This document shows positions 40,576 through 49,529 of a DNA stretch of 64,000 bases, one piece after another. The position numbers were made by a program, and so were the translations under genes. The notes below the pieces were generated by a model. That model was not told the origin of the DNA, ran no database searches, and was given only the letters and a program-made list of their open reading frames with translations. Every line of letters starts with the position of its first letter. Positions within the stretch are counted from its first letter, which is position 1. Origin of the DNA: Bacteroidia bacterium (lineage in GTDB: Bacteria; Bacteroidota; Bacteroidia; B-17B0; Aurantibacillaceae); assembly GCA_014378485.1 (NCBI GenBank), contig JACMNO010000082.1, forward strand, positions 23,549 to 87,548, given 5' to 3'.

Positions 40576-40779
40576 TTACCCTCCCTGTGTTGCTTTAATG
40601 ATTAAAATATGATCGTTTGATTGTATGATGTGTTTTTCCCAGTTTGTTTTAGGAATTACTGAATCGTTAACAGCAACAGCTACTCCTTTTTGCAGATCGC
40701 CTAATTGCGAAAAAATAATTTCATAAAGAAAAGTGTTTTCTGAAACCGTTTGTATTTTATCGTTGAGTGTAATTTCCAT
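40576..40779 (-). CDS. thiS: Sulfur carrier protein ThiS
   Basis: A 67-residue ubiquitin-like protein ending in GG (ATQGG), the C-terminus that ThiF adenylates and that then carries the thiocarboxylate to ThiG. MEITLNDKIQTVSENT at the start and VAVAVNDSVIPKTNWEKHIIQSND are typical. The frame stays open to 40863, but those codons run into the TPP riboswitch and lack family similarity, so I start at 40779. It is the first gene of the thi operon. Confidence 0.93.
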   Translation of the reverse strand: MEITLNDKIQTVSENTFLYEIIFSQLGDLQKGVAVAVNDSVIPKTNWEKHIIQSNDHILIIKATQGG

Positions 40780-40825
40780 TCCAAATAAATTATGCTTTAG
40801 GAATGGCGCCAAACTGGTAGCCGAA

Positions 40826-40901
40826 ACTTTTCCCTTCGTCAGTACTAACTGTATCAGGTTCAACGGGTATAATCTCAGTCTTTGTTAGACACCCCTAAAG
40901 T
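40826..40901 (-). promoter_or_regulatory. TPP riboswitch (THI element)
   Basis: On the minus strand the sequence carries the conserved THI-box elements in order: GGGGTGTC, ACTGAGAT-TATACCC, GTTGAACCTGAT and GACGAAGGGAA. P1 can form from ACTTT (40897-40901) with AAAGT (40826-40830). Bound thiamin pyrophosphate would shut off the thi operon. The aptamer ends 46 bases before the thiS start. No clear intrinsic terminator lies between, so control is probably at translation initiation. A possible -7 box TACATTTA at 40906-40913 would place the transcript start just at P1. Confidence 0.95.
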
Positions 40902-40973
40902 GAAGTAAATGTAACGATATTTTAATAAAGAATGAAATATAATTATTAAAGGATTCGAAATTAATGAAGAATT

Positions 40974-41483
40974 TTAAAGCTTTTTAGTTGGTGGCCATAT
41001 ATTGTCTTTTACAATGGCAAAGAAACAATCTGCTGCTTTTTTGATTTGATCGGAGTCTGGCTTTGGTACACCGAATTCTACAATTTCGTTAAACACTATT
41101 TTGGAAAGTCCAAATTCCTTGATGTTATCGAGGTAATAGGAATTATTTAATTCAATGAGGAAATATGCCGATGATTTGTCAATGACTTCAAGTGTAAGTG
41201 ACTTGACATAGATCTGCTTTTTAGCAGAAACCAATAATAGGGAACCTTTTTTTCCAAATCCTAAATCATCACGCACAATAATTTTCAGATAATTTTTTTT
41301 GTCTTTTTTGATAAATTGAACGAGGTAATTGTTTTTTATTTTCACTTCGATAATATCAACTAATTCTTTGGTTTTGGGAAAAAGTAAAGTGCTGGAATCC
41401 TGTTTAAGTTGGTAAGCACAGTTAGCCTGGCCAAAACTAATTAATGATAACACAAGAGAATAAATAAAAATAATCTGTTTCAT
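40974..41483 (-). CDS. Hypothetical secreted protein
   Basis: A 169-residue protein with a signal peptide (MKQIIFIYSLVLSLISFGQ, cleavage around residue 19). The mature part is rich in Lys, Leu and Ile and looks beta-rich. I do not recognise the family. A longer frame starts at 41513, but the ATG at 41483 gives the correct signal peptide. It lies just upstream of the riboswitch region on the same strand as the thi operon. With a 72-base gap to the riboswitch, a separate promoter for thiS is likely. Confidence 0.6.
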   Translation of the reverse strand: MKQIIFIYSLVLSLISFGQANCAYQLKQDSSTLLFPKTKELVDIIEVKIKNNYLVQFIKKDKKNYLKIIVRDDLGFGKKGSLLLVSAKKQIYVKSLTLEVIDKSSAYFLIELNNSYYLDNIKEFGLSKIVFNEIVEFGVPKPDSDQIKKAADCFFAIVKDNIWPPTKKL

Positions 41484-41592
41484 GCGGTGAATGTTATTAT
41501 GTTTTATTGTCACATGGTATATTCATACCTCTAATTTACATTATTCTTTTTTGCGCATGACCATTTCATAATTTTATTTTCTGTTAAATAAA

Positions 41593-41621
41593 AAAGGATA
41601 AAGTATGACACCTTATCCTTT
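41593..41621 (-). terminator. Terminator after the small secreted protein gene
   Basis: AAAGGATAA (41593-41601) pairs perfectly with TTATCCTTT (41613-41621) across an 11-base loop. On the minus strand it is followed by TTTTATTT. It lies 22 bases after the stop of the gene at 41643. Confidence 0.75.
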
Positions 41622-41642
41622 AAATGGTTTTATAATACCGGA

Positions 41643-42074
41643 TTATTTTTGTTTAAATCCAATTAAAATAACTGCACAACCTGAACCTGCATTTTTGTTA
41701 GCATCCAATTGAGCTTCAATTGTACACTCCAGGGTTGCTTTTACTCTAAAATCCCAGTAAGGAGAATTAGAATAATTTTTATTTGTAAACAGCAAATGGC
41801 GATCCTGGTCATAAATATTAAAGATTAGATTACCATCCGTTTTGCCGCTGCATGCTGCTATACGATAAGTGGTTTCACCAAAAAAAGTAGTATGGAACTC
41901 AGCCATTTCTTCAGAATTTAATAATAATGAACGGTATGATTGTCCATCAGAAATAAACTGAGCAATAATATGTTTGGCGCATAAGCTTGCAATTGAATCG
42001 CATTGAGCTTTAACGGAATTGGATAAACCAACAATAGATAAAATTATCAGACCTTTAAATAAATTCTTCTTCAT
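41643..42074 (-). CDS. Hypothetical secreted protein
   Basis: A 143-residue protein with a signal peptide (cleavage after about residue 24, NSVKAQ). The mature part has several Cys residues and the segment NLIFNIYDQDRHLLFTNKNY, resembling a beta-sandwich. It ends in GSGCAVILIGFKQK. I do not recognise the family. It follows the lipoprotein gene by 14 bases and precedes a terminator, so the two probably form a small operon. Confidence 0.6.
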   Translation of the reverse strand: MKKNLFKGLIILSIVGLSNSVKAQCDSIASLCAKHIIAQFISDGQSYRSLLLNSEEMAEFHTTFFGETTYRIAACSGKTDGNLIFNIYDQDRHLLFTNKNYSNSPYWDFRVKATLECTIEAQLDANKNAGSGCAVILIGFKQK

Positions 42075-42088
42075 GATTAACGTAATAA

Positions 42089-43003
42089 TTAAGATTTTGT
42101 ATTAATGATTGCATCACGAATAGCGGTAATTTTAGCCGCTATTTGCTCTATTTGTTCTTTGCTGATTGTGATTTCAGTAGTGCTGTTGATATAAGTTGTT
42201 TTCTTCGTTTCATCAGTAGTTGGCTCTACAAAATTATATTTTGCAGATATGCCTTCGTAAATTTTAGCTAATTCTTCCAATTGTTTGGTTAATTCACCGG
42301 CATCAGGTAAATTGTGTGAGCGAACTAATTCAATGATGCTTCCTAAAGCTTGTTTTTGTTCAGCAATACGGTATTTAATCCCATCAGTTGGTTTTTTGTT
42401 ATAAGCTAAAATTGAAAAATTCATACTTTCAATCCATCCTCCTGTTAAAATAAGACTGCTGATCTCTGTACGTTTGTTGGTTTTTAAATAAGAATCACTT
42501 GCCCTGTAAGCAAGACCAACTAAAACCAACATACTATCCTTATTAGAAATATTGTCGCTGATGCGTTTCATAGTTGTTTGATCAAAGGCAGAAGAAACAC
42601 CTATTTTATCAGCTAAATTTTTAACTGCCCCTAAATAACCAATAGCGTCCTGAGTTTGGTTGTACATACTAACATAACCAAGGTCAGCACCATAAATTCC
42701 TAAATTTAAAGATCTTGAATAATCAGAAGAATATTGACCGTTTTTATTACCGGCATTTAAAATAGATTTGTCGTAAGAAACACCTGATTTTTGAATCAAT
42801 AAGGCAGTTTGCATTGGAGAAGGAACACTAAATAATTTTCCGCCCACGTTTAAAGCAACCGCTTTTACAGTATCAGTATCAGGCATATTATCACCTGTTT
42901 CATCTGCAGTTTTAGGGGCACCGCAAGAGGCTATCAACATAGAAGCTAAACCTAAGGCTATAACTTTGGTGTTTAACTTAATATTTTTAATGTTCATCGT
43001 CAT
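42089..43003 (-). CDS. Hypothetical lipoprotein
   Basis: A 304-residue lipoprotein: the hydrophobic signal segment ends in LIASC. After an acidic linker (ADETGDNMPDTDT) the mature part appears mostly helical, with several regularly spaced Leu/Ile segments and a Thr-rich acidic loop near residue 270. No catalytic motif is visible and I do not recognise the family. Met3 (42997) is an equally good start. It is the first gene of a two-gene unit with the small secreted protein. Confidence 0.6.
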   Translation of the reverse strand: MTMNIKNIKLNTKVIALGLASMLIASCGAPKTADETGDNMPDTDTVKAVALNVGGKLFSVPSPMQTALLIQKSGVSYDKSILNAGNKNGQYSSDYSRSLNLGIYGADLGYVSMYNQTQDAIGYLGAVKNLADKIGVSSAFDQTTMKRISDNISNKDSMLVLVGLAYRASDSYLKTNKRTEISSLILTGGWIESMNFSILAYNKKPTDGIKYRIAEQKQALGSIIELVRSHNLPDAGELTKQLEELAKIYEGISAKYNFVEPTTDETKKTTYINSTTEITISKEQIEQIAAKITAIRDAIINTKS

Positions 43004-43097
43004 AATTTAATTGTTTGTTGCTAAAAAACCTATGCAAGTAAATAATTTTAAACGACATAGCCAAATAATAATTCAATTCATTTATCGACAATCGCTA

Positions 43098-43871
43098 TTA
43101 AATTCCTAATGCTTCTTCAATGTATTTAAAAGTAGACAGGATCTCAGGTTTACCATCTATTTGGGCTACGTCATGCTCAAAATGCGCTGAGGGCTTTCCA
43201 TCTGCAGTTAAAATTGTCCAACCGTCTTTTAATTGCTTGATATTTCTGCTGCCCATATTGATCATGGGTTCAATAGCGATCACCATACCATCCTTAATTT
43301 TTGGCCCATCACCGCGTTTGCCATAATTAGGTACTTCCGGGTCTTCGTGCAGTTTTTTTCCAAGGCCATGGCCCACTAATTCTCTAACAACACCATATCC
43401 GTTTTTTTCGGCATGCTGCTGAATAGCAAAACCAATATCTCCAATTCTGTTACCGCTTTTAAATTGTTCAATGCCAATGTATAAACATTCTTTTGTCACT
43501 TCCAATAATTTTTGAACTTCAGGCTTAATTTCCCCTACGCCAAAAGTATAAGCGTGATCACCAAAATATCCGTTTTTTATAACACCGCAATCAACGGAAA
43601 TGATGTCCCCTTCTTCAAGTGGTTTATCATTTGGAATACCATGAACTACTGAAGCGTTCAAAGACATACAAAGTGTATTTGGGAATCCGTACATGCCTTT
43701 AAAACCAGGCACGCCGCCGTTATCCCGAATGTATTCTTCAGCTATTTTATCAAGGTATAAAGTAGTTACTCCCGGTTTAATTTCTTTTGCAATTATGCCT
43801 AAAGTACGCGAAACACTTAAGGCTGATTCACGCATAATTTCAATTTCTTCCCGGTTTTTTAAAATGATCAT
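43098..43871 (-). CDS. map: Type I methionine aminopeptidase
   Basis: A 257-residue metallopeptidase that removes the initiator Met from nascent proteins. Metal ligands can be read: the Asp pair in ISVDCGVIKNGYFGDHAYTF, His in LVGHGLGKKLHEDP, and Glu in AIEPMINMGS and near the C-terminus in FEHDVAQIDG. Full length. Its start overlaps the HAD hydrolase gene by 4 bases (ATGA). Confidence 0.96.
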   Translation of the reverse strand: MIILKNREEIEIMRESALSVSRTLGIIAKEIKPGVTTLYLDKIAEEYIRDNGGVPGFKGMYGFPNTLCMSLNASVVHGIPNDKPLEEGDIISVDCGVIKNGYFGDHAYTFGVGEIKPEVQKLLEVTKECLYIGIEQFKSGNRIGDIGFAIQQHAEKNGYGVVRELVGHGLGKKLHEDPEVPNYGKRGDGPKIKDGMVIAIEPMINMGSRNIKQLKDGWTILTADGKPSAHFEHDVAQIDGKPEILSTFKYIEEALGI

Positions 43872-44329
43872 TTGTTGCCGAATAGTTTTTGGAAAAATGT
43901 TTTTTCCTGTTTGTAATTGTTATGAGCTTCAGGATTTTTGACCATGTGCTTAAATTCTCCACCATCAGGATGCAGTATTTGCCAGGTAGTGCTCCATCCT
44001 AAAAACCCTCCAACATTTCTATCATCAATAAAAATGTCAACATTTAGTTTCCTGGGAGTATCTTCTGTAATAATTTCTTCCGGATAATTTTTATTAACCG
44101 CATAAAATTCCACTCCGTTTTTTTTACAATACTCAACTGCTTCATCCAATAATGAACCTGTACGGTAGGTGAATAAAATTAACTTGTGCCCTTTTTTTTG
44201 TAATTCTTTAATGGTGGCAAACGCAAAAAGCATTTCCTTACCGATCCTCGGATAATCGTGTTCTACGATAGTTCCATCAAAATCGATGGCAATTGTTTTG
44301 CTTCCGTTATTTATGAATTGTTGTTCCAT
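43868..44329 (-). CDS. HAD-family hydrolase
   Basis: A 153-residue cap-less HAD phosphatase. Motif I is IDFDGTI with the nucleophile and acid/base Asp pair, motif II is LFTYRTG, and motif IV is DIFIDDRN. The arrangement and length resemble the Bacteroides BT0820-like hydrolases. The substrate is unknown. It is coupled to map by a 4-base overlap and begins 5 bases after gpmA. Confidence 0.85.
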   Translation of the reverse strand: MEQQFINNGSKTIAIDFDGTIVEHDYPRIGKEMLFAFATIKELQKKGHKLILFTYRTGSLLDEAVEYCKKNGVEFYAVNKNYPEEIITEDTPRKLNVDIFIDDRNVGGFLGWSTTWQILHPDGGEFKHMVKNPEAHNNYKQEKTFFQKLFGNK

Positions 44330-44334
44330 TTTTT

Positions 44335-44940
44335 TTACAGGTTCTCTGCTTTTAAAACTTTTAAATTAGCATCTAATTCATAATGACGTGGAATAGCAGT
44401 TCCGATTTCAAACTCAAGGATTTGCTGTGGAGTCATATTTTCAAGGTACATGATCAGTGCCCTTAAACTGTTTCCATGAGCAGCGATCACAATGTTCTTT
44501 CCTTCTTTTAATTTAGGCTCAATCTCTGTTTTAAAATAAGGAATGACGCGCGCCGCAGTATCTTTTAAACTTTCCCCGTTTGGAGGTGCAATATCAAAGC
44601 TTCTTCTCCATATTTTCACCTGCTCATCACCATATTTTTCGGCGGTTGCCGTTTTGTCCAATCCTTGCAAGTCTCCATACATGCGCTCATTCAATGCTTT
44701 ATCAAATGTTGTTGGAACGCCCGGCTGATTAGCTATTTCAAGCGCTAATTTTAAAGTGTTCTGAGCTCTCTTAAGATCGGATGCATAAGCCAAATCAAAT
44801 TTGAAAGATTTTAATTTTTCTCCAGCATTTTTTGCTTCCTGTATTCCTTTTTCAGTTAACTCAACATCAACCCAGCCGGTAAATTTGTTTTCTAGATTCC
44901 AAACGCTTTGTCCGTGACGAAAGATAATTAAAGTTGCCAT
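44335..44940 (-). CDS. gpmA: 2,3-bisphosphoglycerate-dependent phosphoglycerate mutase
   Basis: A 201-residue enzyme of the short dPGM type that interconverts 3- and 2-phosphoglycerate. The catalytic His is in FRHGQSVWN, the substrate residues are in NKFTGWVDVELTEKG, Glu is in ERMYGDLQGL and the second His is in AAHGNSLRAL. It is shorter than the E. coli enzyme (about 250 residues), as is usual in this phylum. First gene of gpmA-HAD-map. Confidence 0.95.
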   Translation of the reverse strand: MATLIIFRHGQSVWNLENKFTGWVDVELTEKGIQEAKNAGEKLKSFKFDLAYASDLKRAQNTLKLALEIANQPGVPTTFDKALNERMYGDLQGLDKTATAEKYGDEQVKIWRRSFDIAPPNGESLKDTAARVIPYFKTEIEPKLKEGKNIVIAAHGNSLRALIMYLENMTPQQILEFEIGTAIPRHYELDANLKVLKAENL

Positions 44941-45067
44941 AATTCTGTTGAATGTTTTGTTATTTATCGTTCTTTTTTGAATATATAAAACTAACGAATT
45001 TTATGTTTAAGTGCTGCTTGAAACACAGATTCGCATATTCGTGTTTTATTCACAACCATTTATTTAA

Positions 45068-46546
45068 TTAATATGCTCTTGCAAATAAAACCCTTTGTGT
45101 GCTGGGTTTACCGCTATAAATACAAACGCCTGCTTCCTGTTCATTATTTAACGGAATACAACGAATGGTTGCTTTTGTTTCTTCTTTTATTTTTTCTTCT
45201 GTTTCAGAAGAGCCATCCCAATGTGCTAAAATAAATCCTGTTTTTTCATCCAATACTTTTTTAAATTCCTCGTATGAATCTACTTTGCTTGTTAAGGCTT
45301 TGTTGCGAGCCTTGGCATTATTAAATAAGTTTTCCTGTATCTCTTTTAATAAATTTTCAACCAAAGTTTCTATCCCTTCAATACTTACTGTTTCTTTTAA
45401 TAAAGTATCTCTGCGGGCAACTTCTACAGTTCCATTTGCCAAATCTCTTTCTCCAATTGCAATACGAACAGGAACTCCTTTCAACTCATATTCTGCAAAT
45501 TTCCAACCCGGACGATGCGAATCCCTGTTATCATATTTTACGGAAATCCCTTTTGCCTGTAATTTTTCTTTAATCGCATTAGCGGATTCAGAAACTTTTG
45601 CTAAACCTTCATCCCCTTTATAAATCGGCACAATAACAACTTGTATCGTTGCTAGTTTTGGAGGTATTACCAAACCATTGTCATCGCTATGGCTCATCAC
45701 CAAAGCTCCCATTAAACGGGTTGATACTCCCCAGGAAGTTGCCCATACATATTCCTGCTTGTTGTCTTTAGTAACATATTTTACATCAAAAGCTTTGGCA
45801 AAATTCTGTCCTAAAAAGTGTGATGTTCCTGCCTGTAAGGCTTTTCCATCCTGCATGAGTGCTTCAATACAATATGTATCATCTGCACCTGCAAAGCGTT
45901 CGTTCTCCGTTTTTATTCCTTTTACAACCGGCACTGCCATCCAGTTTTCAACAAAGTCGGCGTAAACATCCAGCATTTGTTTTGTTTCAATAATAGCTTC
46001 TTCTTTGGTAGCATGTGCCGTATGCCCTTCCTGCCAAAGAAATTCTGCTGTTCTTAAAAATAACCGGGTACGCATTTCCCAACGAACCACATTGGCCCAC
46101 TGATTCACTAAAATAGGCAGGTCGCGATAAGATTGAATCCAGCCTCTATATGTGTTCCAAATAATAGCTTCGCTTGTTGGGCGAACAATTAATTCTTCTT
46201 CCAGTTTTGCTTCTGGGTCAACGATTAATTTTCCTTTATTGTTAGGGTCTGTTTTTAATCGGTAATGAGTAACGATGGCACATTCTTTTGCAAAACCTTC
46301 TGCATTTTTTTCTTCAGCCTCAAATAAACTTTTTGGAATAAATAAAGGAAAATATGCATTCTGATGTCCGGTATCCTTGAACATTTTATCCAGTGCTTTT
46401 TGCATGTTTTCCCAGATCCCATAACCATAAGGCTTTATAACCATACAACCTCTCACTGCGGAATGGTCTGCTAAATCAGCTTTTACCACTAAATCGTTAT
46501 ACCATTTGCTATAATCCTCTGCCCGTGATGTTAATTCTTTACTCAT
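45068..46546 (-). CDS. proS: Prolyl-tRNA synthetase (archaeal/eukaryotic type)
   Basis: A 492-residue class II aminoacyl-tRNA synthetase. Catalytic motifs include [23 protein letters not shown], the motif 2 region [16 protein letters not shown] and [14 protein letters not shown]. The anticodon-binding domain and a zinc-binding-type C-terminal domain follow, ending in FARAY. The lack of the bacterial editing insertion and the C-terminal extension identify the archaeal/eukaryotic-type (ProS type 3) enzyme, which many Bacteroidota use. The upstream gap 44941-45067 has a small AACACAG/CGTGTT inverted repeat. Confidence 0.96.
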   Translation of the reverse strand: MSKELTSRAEDYSKWYNDLVVKADLADHSAVRGCMVIKPYGYGIWENMQKALDKMFKDTGHQNAYFPLFIPKSLFEAEEKNAEGFAKECAIVTHYRLKTDPNNKGKLIVDPEAKLEEELIVRPTSEAIIWNTYRGWIQSYRDLPILVNQWANVVRWEMRTRLFLRTAEFLWQEGHTAHATKEEAIIETKQMLDVYADFVENWMAVPVVKGIKTENERFAGADDTYCIEALMQDGKALQAGTSHFLGQNFAKAFDVKYVTKDNKQEYVWATSWGVSTRLMGALVMSHSDDNGLVIPPKLATIQVVIVPIYKGDEGLAKVSESANAIKEKLQAKGISVKYDNRDSHRPGWKFAEYELKGVPVRIAIGERDLANGTVEVARRDTLLKETVSIEGIETLVENLLKEIQENLFNNAKARNKALTSKVDSYEEFKKVLDEKTGFILAHWDGSSETEEKIKEETKATIRCIPLNNEQEAGVCIYSGKPSTQRVLFARAY

Positions 46547-46678
46547 CTTACTAACAAATGTTAAAATATATTTTATATAAATATGCTGGCACTTAATTTG
46601 GTAACTTTACCATGCATTCCCCGTGCAAATTTAAACTTTTATTGGACGTTTGTGTCTGATATTTAAAAAACTAATAAA

Positions 46679-47905
46679 ATGAAAAAATTAGTTATTATTT
46701 CAAACCTAGCAATATTATTATTTGCTTCTTGTGCCACTCTAAAAAAGGGGACAGCTACTACAGATGATGTGTATGCGAATCCAAAAGAATATAGGTCGGA
46801 AGAAATCAAATTAGCTGCCGAAAGAAAGCAAGCCCAGGAAGTTGCTGATAAAAGATACAATGATTCAATTGCATCTGTTGAAAAAGCTCAAAAAGATAAA
46901 GATGAGGCCAATCCATATTATAAAGACCGTGAGTTTAAATATGATGATTATTATGATTACGAATATGCTACCCGCGTAAAGCGTTTTAATAATAATATTA
47001 ATGGGTTGAGTTATTATGATAATTATTATACGAATTCTTACTGGTATAACCAAAACCCTTACAATTATGGCGTAAGCGTTTATAACGGCTATAGTTGGTG
47101 GGGCTCAAGTTATAATTCATATAGTTATAATCCGTCTGTTAATTTTTATAACAGCTGGGGCTGGAACTGTAATTCAGGATACGGTTATAATGGATACAAT
47201 CCATACATGGCCGGTTATGCCGCAGGCTACAATAATGGGTTTAATAATGGAATGTATGGTAACTATTATGGATTTGGGAACCCTTACGGATATGGCAATC
47301 AGTTTGGTTATGGAAATCCTTATGGGTATGGTGGTGGATATGGATATAATAATCCTTACAATAACGGTTGGGGATATTATAACAGTTATGACTACAACAG
47401 TAGTTATACTTATGGATTCCGTTCATCACATGGAGGCGGGAACAGCCGACGGACTTCAAACCCTGGCATGATTGGGAAAAGAGATTCTTATTTAGAAAAA
47501 TATGTTGATGAAGTTAAAGAACAACAAGTGAGAACGGTTAAATTTTCTGATTCAAGAACAACTCTTGATCAGCCTGTTCGTGTTCCGGCCGGAACCGGGG
47601 GAATTAAGGCGCCACATACCGGTACAAATGGCGGTAATGTTCCAATAAGATCAAATGAACCTATCCGATACAACGAACCCATTCGATCAAATGAACCAAT
47701 AAGAATTAATGAACCGATTAGAAATTCAAATCCTCCTGTGAGACAAAATCCTATAAAAACAGTTGAACCTATTAGGCAACCTATTGAAACTACCCCTAGA
47801 TTTGAAACACCAATTAGGCAAAATAATCCAACACCTAATATTCCGACTAATAACGGAGGTAGTAATCCTCCTTCAAATAATAGTGGCGGACACCGTCCAA
47901 GATAA
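46679..47905 (+). CDS. Tyr/Gly/Asn-rich low-complexity lipoprotein
   Basis: A 408-residue lipoprotein (lipobox FASC, about residue 18). Residues 45-80 are charged and probably coiled coil. Residues about 80-250 are extremely rich in Tyr, Asn, Gly and Ser, with many YGYGNPYG- and YNNPYNNG-like runs. Around residue 322 a short tandem repeat of PIRSNE/PIRYNE/PIRINE type runs for about five units, and the tail is Pro/Asn/Gly rich. No catalytic domain is visible. The composition recalls aggregation-prone or adhesive proteins. It is on the same strand as, and 34 bases upstream of, the OmpP1-like porin. Confidence 0.8.
   Translation: MKKLVIISNLAILLFASCATLKKGTATTDDVYANPKEYRSEEIKLAAERKQAQEVADKRYNDSIASVEKAQKDKDEANPYYKDREFKYDDYYDYEYATRVKRFNNNINGLSYYDNYYTNSYWYNQNPYNYGVSVYNGYSWWGSSYNSYSYNPSVNFYNSWGWNCNSGYGYNGYNPYMAGYAAGYNNGFNNGMYGNYYGFGNPYGYGNQFGYGNPYGYGGGYGYNNPYNNGWGYYNSYDYNSSYTYGFRSSHGGGNSRRTSNPGMIGKRDSYLEKYVDEVKEQQVRTVKFSDSRTTLDQPVRVPAGTGGIKAPHTGTNGGNVPIRSNEPIRYNEPIRSNEPIRINEPIRNSNPPVRQNPIKTVEPIRQPIETTPRFETPIRQNNPTPNIPTNNGGSNPPSNNSGGHRPR
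47641..47727 (+). repeat. 18-bp tandem repeat encoding PIRxNE
   Basis: Four to five successive 18-base units encode PIRSNE, PIRYNE, PIRSNE and PIRINE. Synonymous differences between units (ATAAGA, ATCCGA, ATTCGA) show the repeat is not very recent. Confidence 0.75.
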
Positions 47906-47939
47906 AAAACATCCCCGTTTTAATATAAAAAAAACAGTT

Positions 47940-49436
47940 ATGAAATTTCTTTTTAGCATAACAACCTTATGCATAATGTCCATTTCGTTGGTATCTCAAA
48001 ATGATATAGATGCAATGAGGTATTCCCAGATATTTTTTGGAGGCACTTCCCGCAGTAAAGCCATGGCTGGTTCATTTGGCGCCCTTGGCGCTGATGGCTC
48101 CTGCATGGGTAATAATCCAGCGGGTATAGGTTTGTACAGAAAAGGAGATATTAATATTTCCTTTGGTTTAAAATTTTATTCTGTAGAAGCTATCCATAAT
48201 GGCACATCCAATAAGAACTTTAAAGCAAGTGTTCCATTTGATGGGTTGACGCTGGTAGGGGCCTGGGATAGCAAAACACAACCAGATAATCATCACGCAT
48301 TGGGATTATCCTGCAACCAAATTGCCAATTTTAACAGTAATACAACTATTGAAGGAAGCGCAAATTTCAAGAGTATAACGAATGATTTTTTATCTTCTGC
48401 TAACGGAAAACCATATACAAACCTTGATAATAGTTATTCGGGAATGGCTTATGATAATTACCTAATTGATATTTATGATACTGTAAATAATAAATATACA
48501 AGTCTAGTAAATACAAAATATGACCTTGTGCAGTCAAAAACGATCGAAACCAGAGGTAAGATTAATGAATGGTGCTTCAATTATGCATATGGGTATCAAG
48601 ATAAAATTTACATTGGTGCTACCCTTGGAGTGCCAGTGATCAACTACAATTATAATTCTGTTTACTCTGAAGCGGATGTTAATGACTCTATGCGACGAAG
48701 CACTAACACTTCACCAAGTTATTATTACCCTACTAAAAGTGTTGGCGGGTTTAAGAATCTTTCTTACCAGGAAGTTTATAAAACATCGGGTACAGGTTAT
48801 AATTTGAAAGTTGGAGTAATATACCGTGCAGCAGATTTTATAAGGCTTGGTGCAAGTTTCCACTCTCCTACAGTATATAATTTAACGGATGGTTATGTTT
48901 ATAAAATGAGTGCCAATTTTGATGAAGGTGGTTCCTTTACAACTCAATACCCAACGGATAATGGTGGCAAATTTAATTACCAGGTAATAACTCCCATGAA
49001 ATTTACAGGAAGTGTTGCTTTATTGTATAAAAAATTGGGTGTAATGAATATTGATTATGACATTATCAATTATAAACAGGCTTCTTTACAAAGTTCTCCT
49101 CAGGAGTTTACTGGAGTAAATTCTGTGATAAGAAGTAAATATAGCCAGACTTCCAACGTAAGAGTTGGTTTTGAGGCGAATTTAGAACCTATGTTCGTAA
49201 GGTTAGGTTACGCCATGTATGGAAGTCCGTTTGGAGAGACTTTTTCCGGCGATTTTGTAAAAACATTTTATACTGGTGGTATAGGCTTTAGAAAAGATAA
49301 AATGTATGTTGATATTTCATTTACAAAATCCATGAACAACGAAAATTATTATATGTATAATCCTAAATTCGTAGATAAATCGACCTTAAAAAACTCTGGC
49401 ACGACAATTGCAGTTACAGTAGGCAGTAAGTTTTAG
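47940..49436 (+). CDS. OmpP1/FadL-family outer membrane transport protein
   Basis: A 498-residue outer-membrane barrel with a signal peptide (cleavage near SISLVSQ). The N-terminal hatch region FGGTSRSKAMAGSFGALGAD and NNPAGIGLY is the hallmark of the OmpP1/FadL/TodX family in Bacteroidota; these proteins move hydrophobic compounds across the outer membrane. The C-terminus (TIAVTVGSKF) ends in Phe as expected for a barrel. An open frame begins much earlier (47763) but overlaps the preceding gene and lacks a signal peptide. The ATG at 47940 is correct. Confidence 0.9.
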   Translation: MKFLFSITTLCIMSISLVSQNDIDAMRYSQIFFGGTSRSKAMAGSFGALGADGSCMGNNPAGIGLYRKGDINISFGLKFYSVEAIHNGTSNKNFKASVPFDGLTLVGAWDSKTQPDNHHALGLSCNQIANFNSNTTIEGSANFKSITNDFLSSANGKPYTNLDNSYSGMAYDNYLIDIYDTVNNKYTSLVNTKYDLVQSKTIETRGKINEWCFNYAYGYQDKIYIGATLGVPVINYNYNSVYSEADVNDSMRRSTNTSPSYYYPTKSVGGFKNLSYQEVYKTSGTGYNLKVGVIYRAADFIRLGASFHSPTVYNLTDGYVYKMSANFDEGGSFTTQYPTDNGGKFNYQVITPMKFTGSVALLYKKLGVMNIDYDIINYKQASLQSSPQEFTGVNSVIRSKYSQTSNVRVGFEANLEPMFVRLGYAMYGSPFGETFSGDFVKTFYTGGIGFRKDKMYVDISFTKSMNNENYYMYNPKFVDKSTLKNSGTTIAVTVGSKF

Positions 49437-49466
49437 TGTAGTTTTGTTCTAGATTAATTGGTTAAG

Positions 49467-49494
49467 AAAGTCTCGGGGTAGTGGCCGGGACTTT
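49467..49494 (+). terminator. Terminator after the OmpP1-like gene
   Basis: AAAGTCTCGG (49467-49476) pairs with CCGGGACTTT (49485-49494) with one G-U pair and an 8-base loop. The following CGCATTTTA is only moderately U-rich. It lies 30 bases after the stop codon. Confidence 0.7.
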
Positions 49495-49529
49495 CGCATT
49501 TTATATAGTTTACTTCCAAAACTACTTCT

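Noticed and set aside
40780..40863. An N-terminal extension of thiS up to 40863
   Set aside because: Those bases are the TPP riboswitch and its linker. ThiS family proteins begin at the MEITLND position.
46587..46601. TGGCAC-N5-TTGG, resembling a sigma-54 promoter
   Set aside because: The -12 element lacks the GC dinucleotide. A TAACTTTA close to a normal -7 box overlaps the region, and no activator site is visible.
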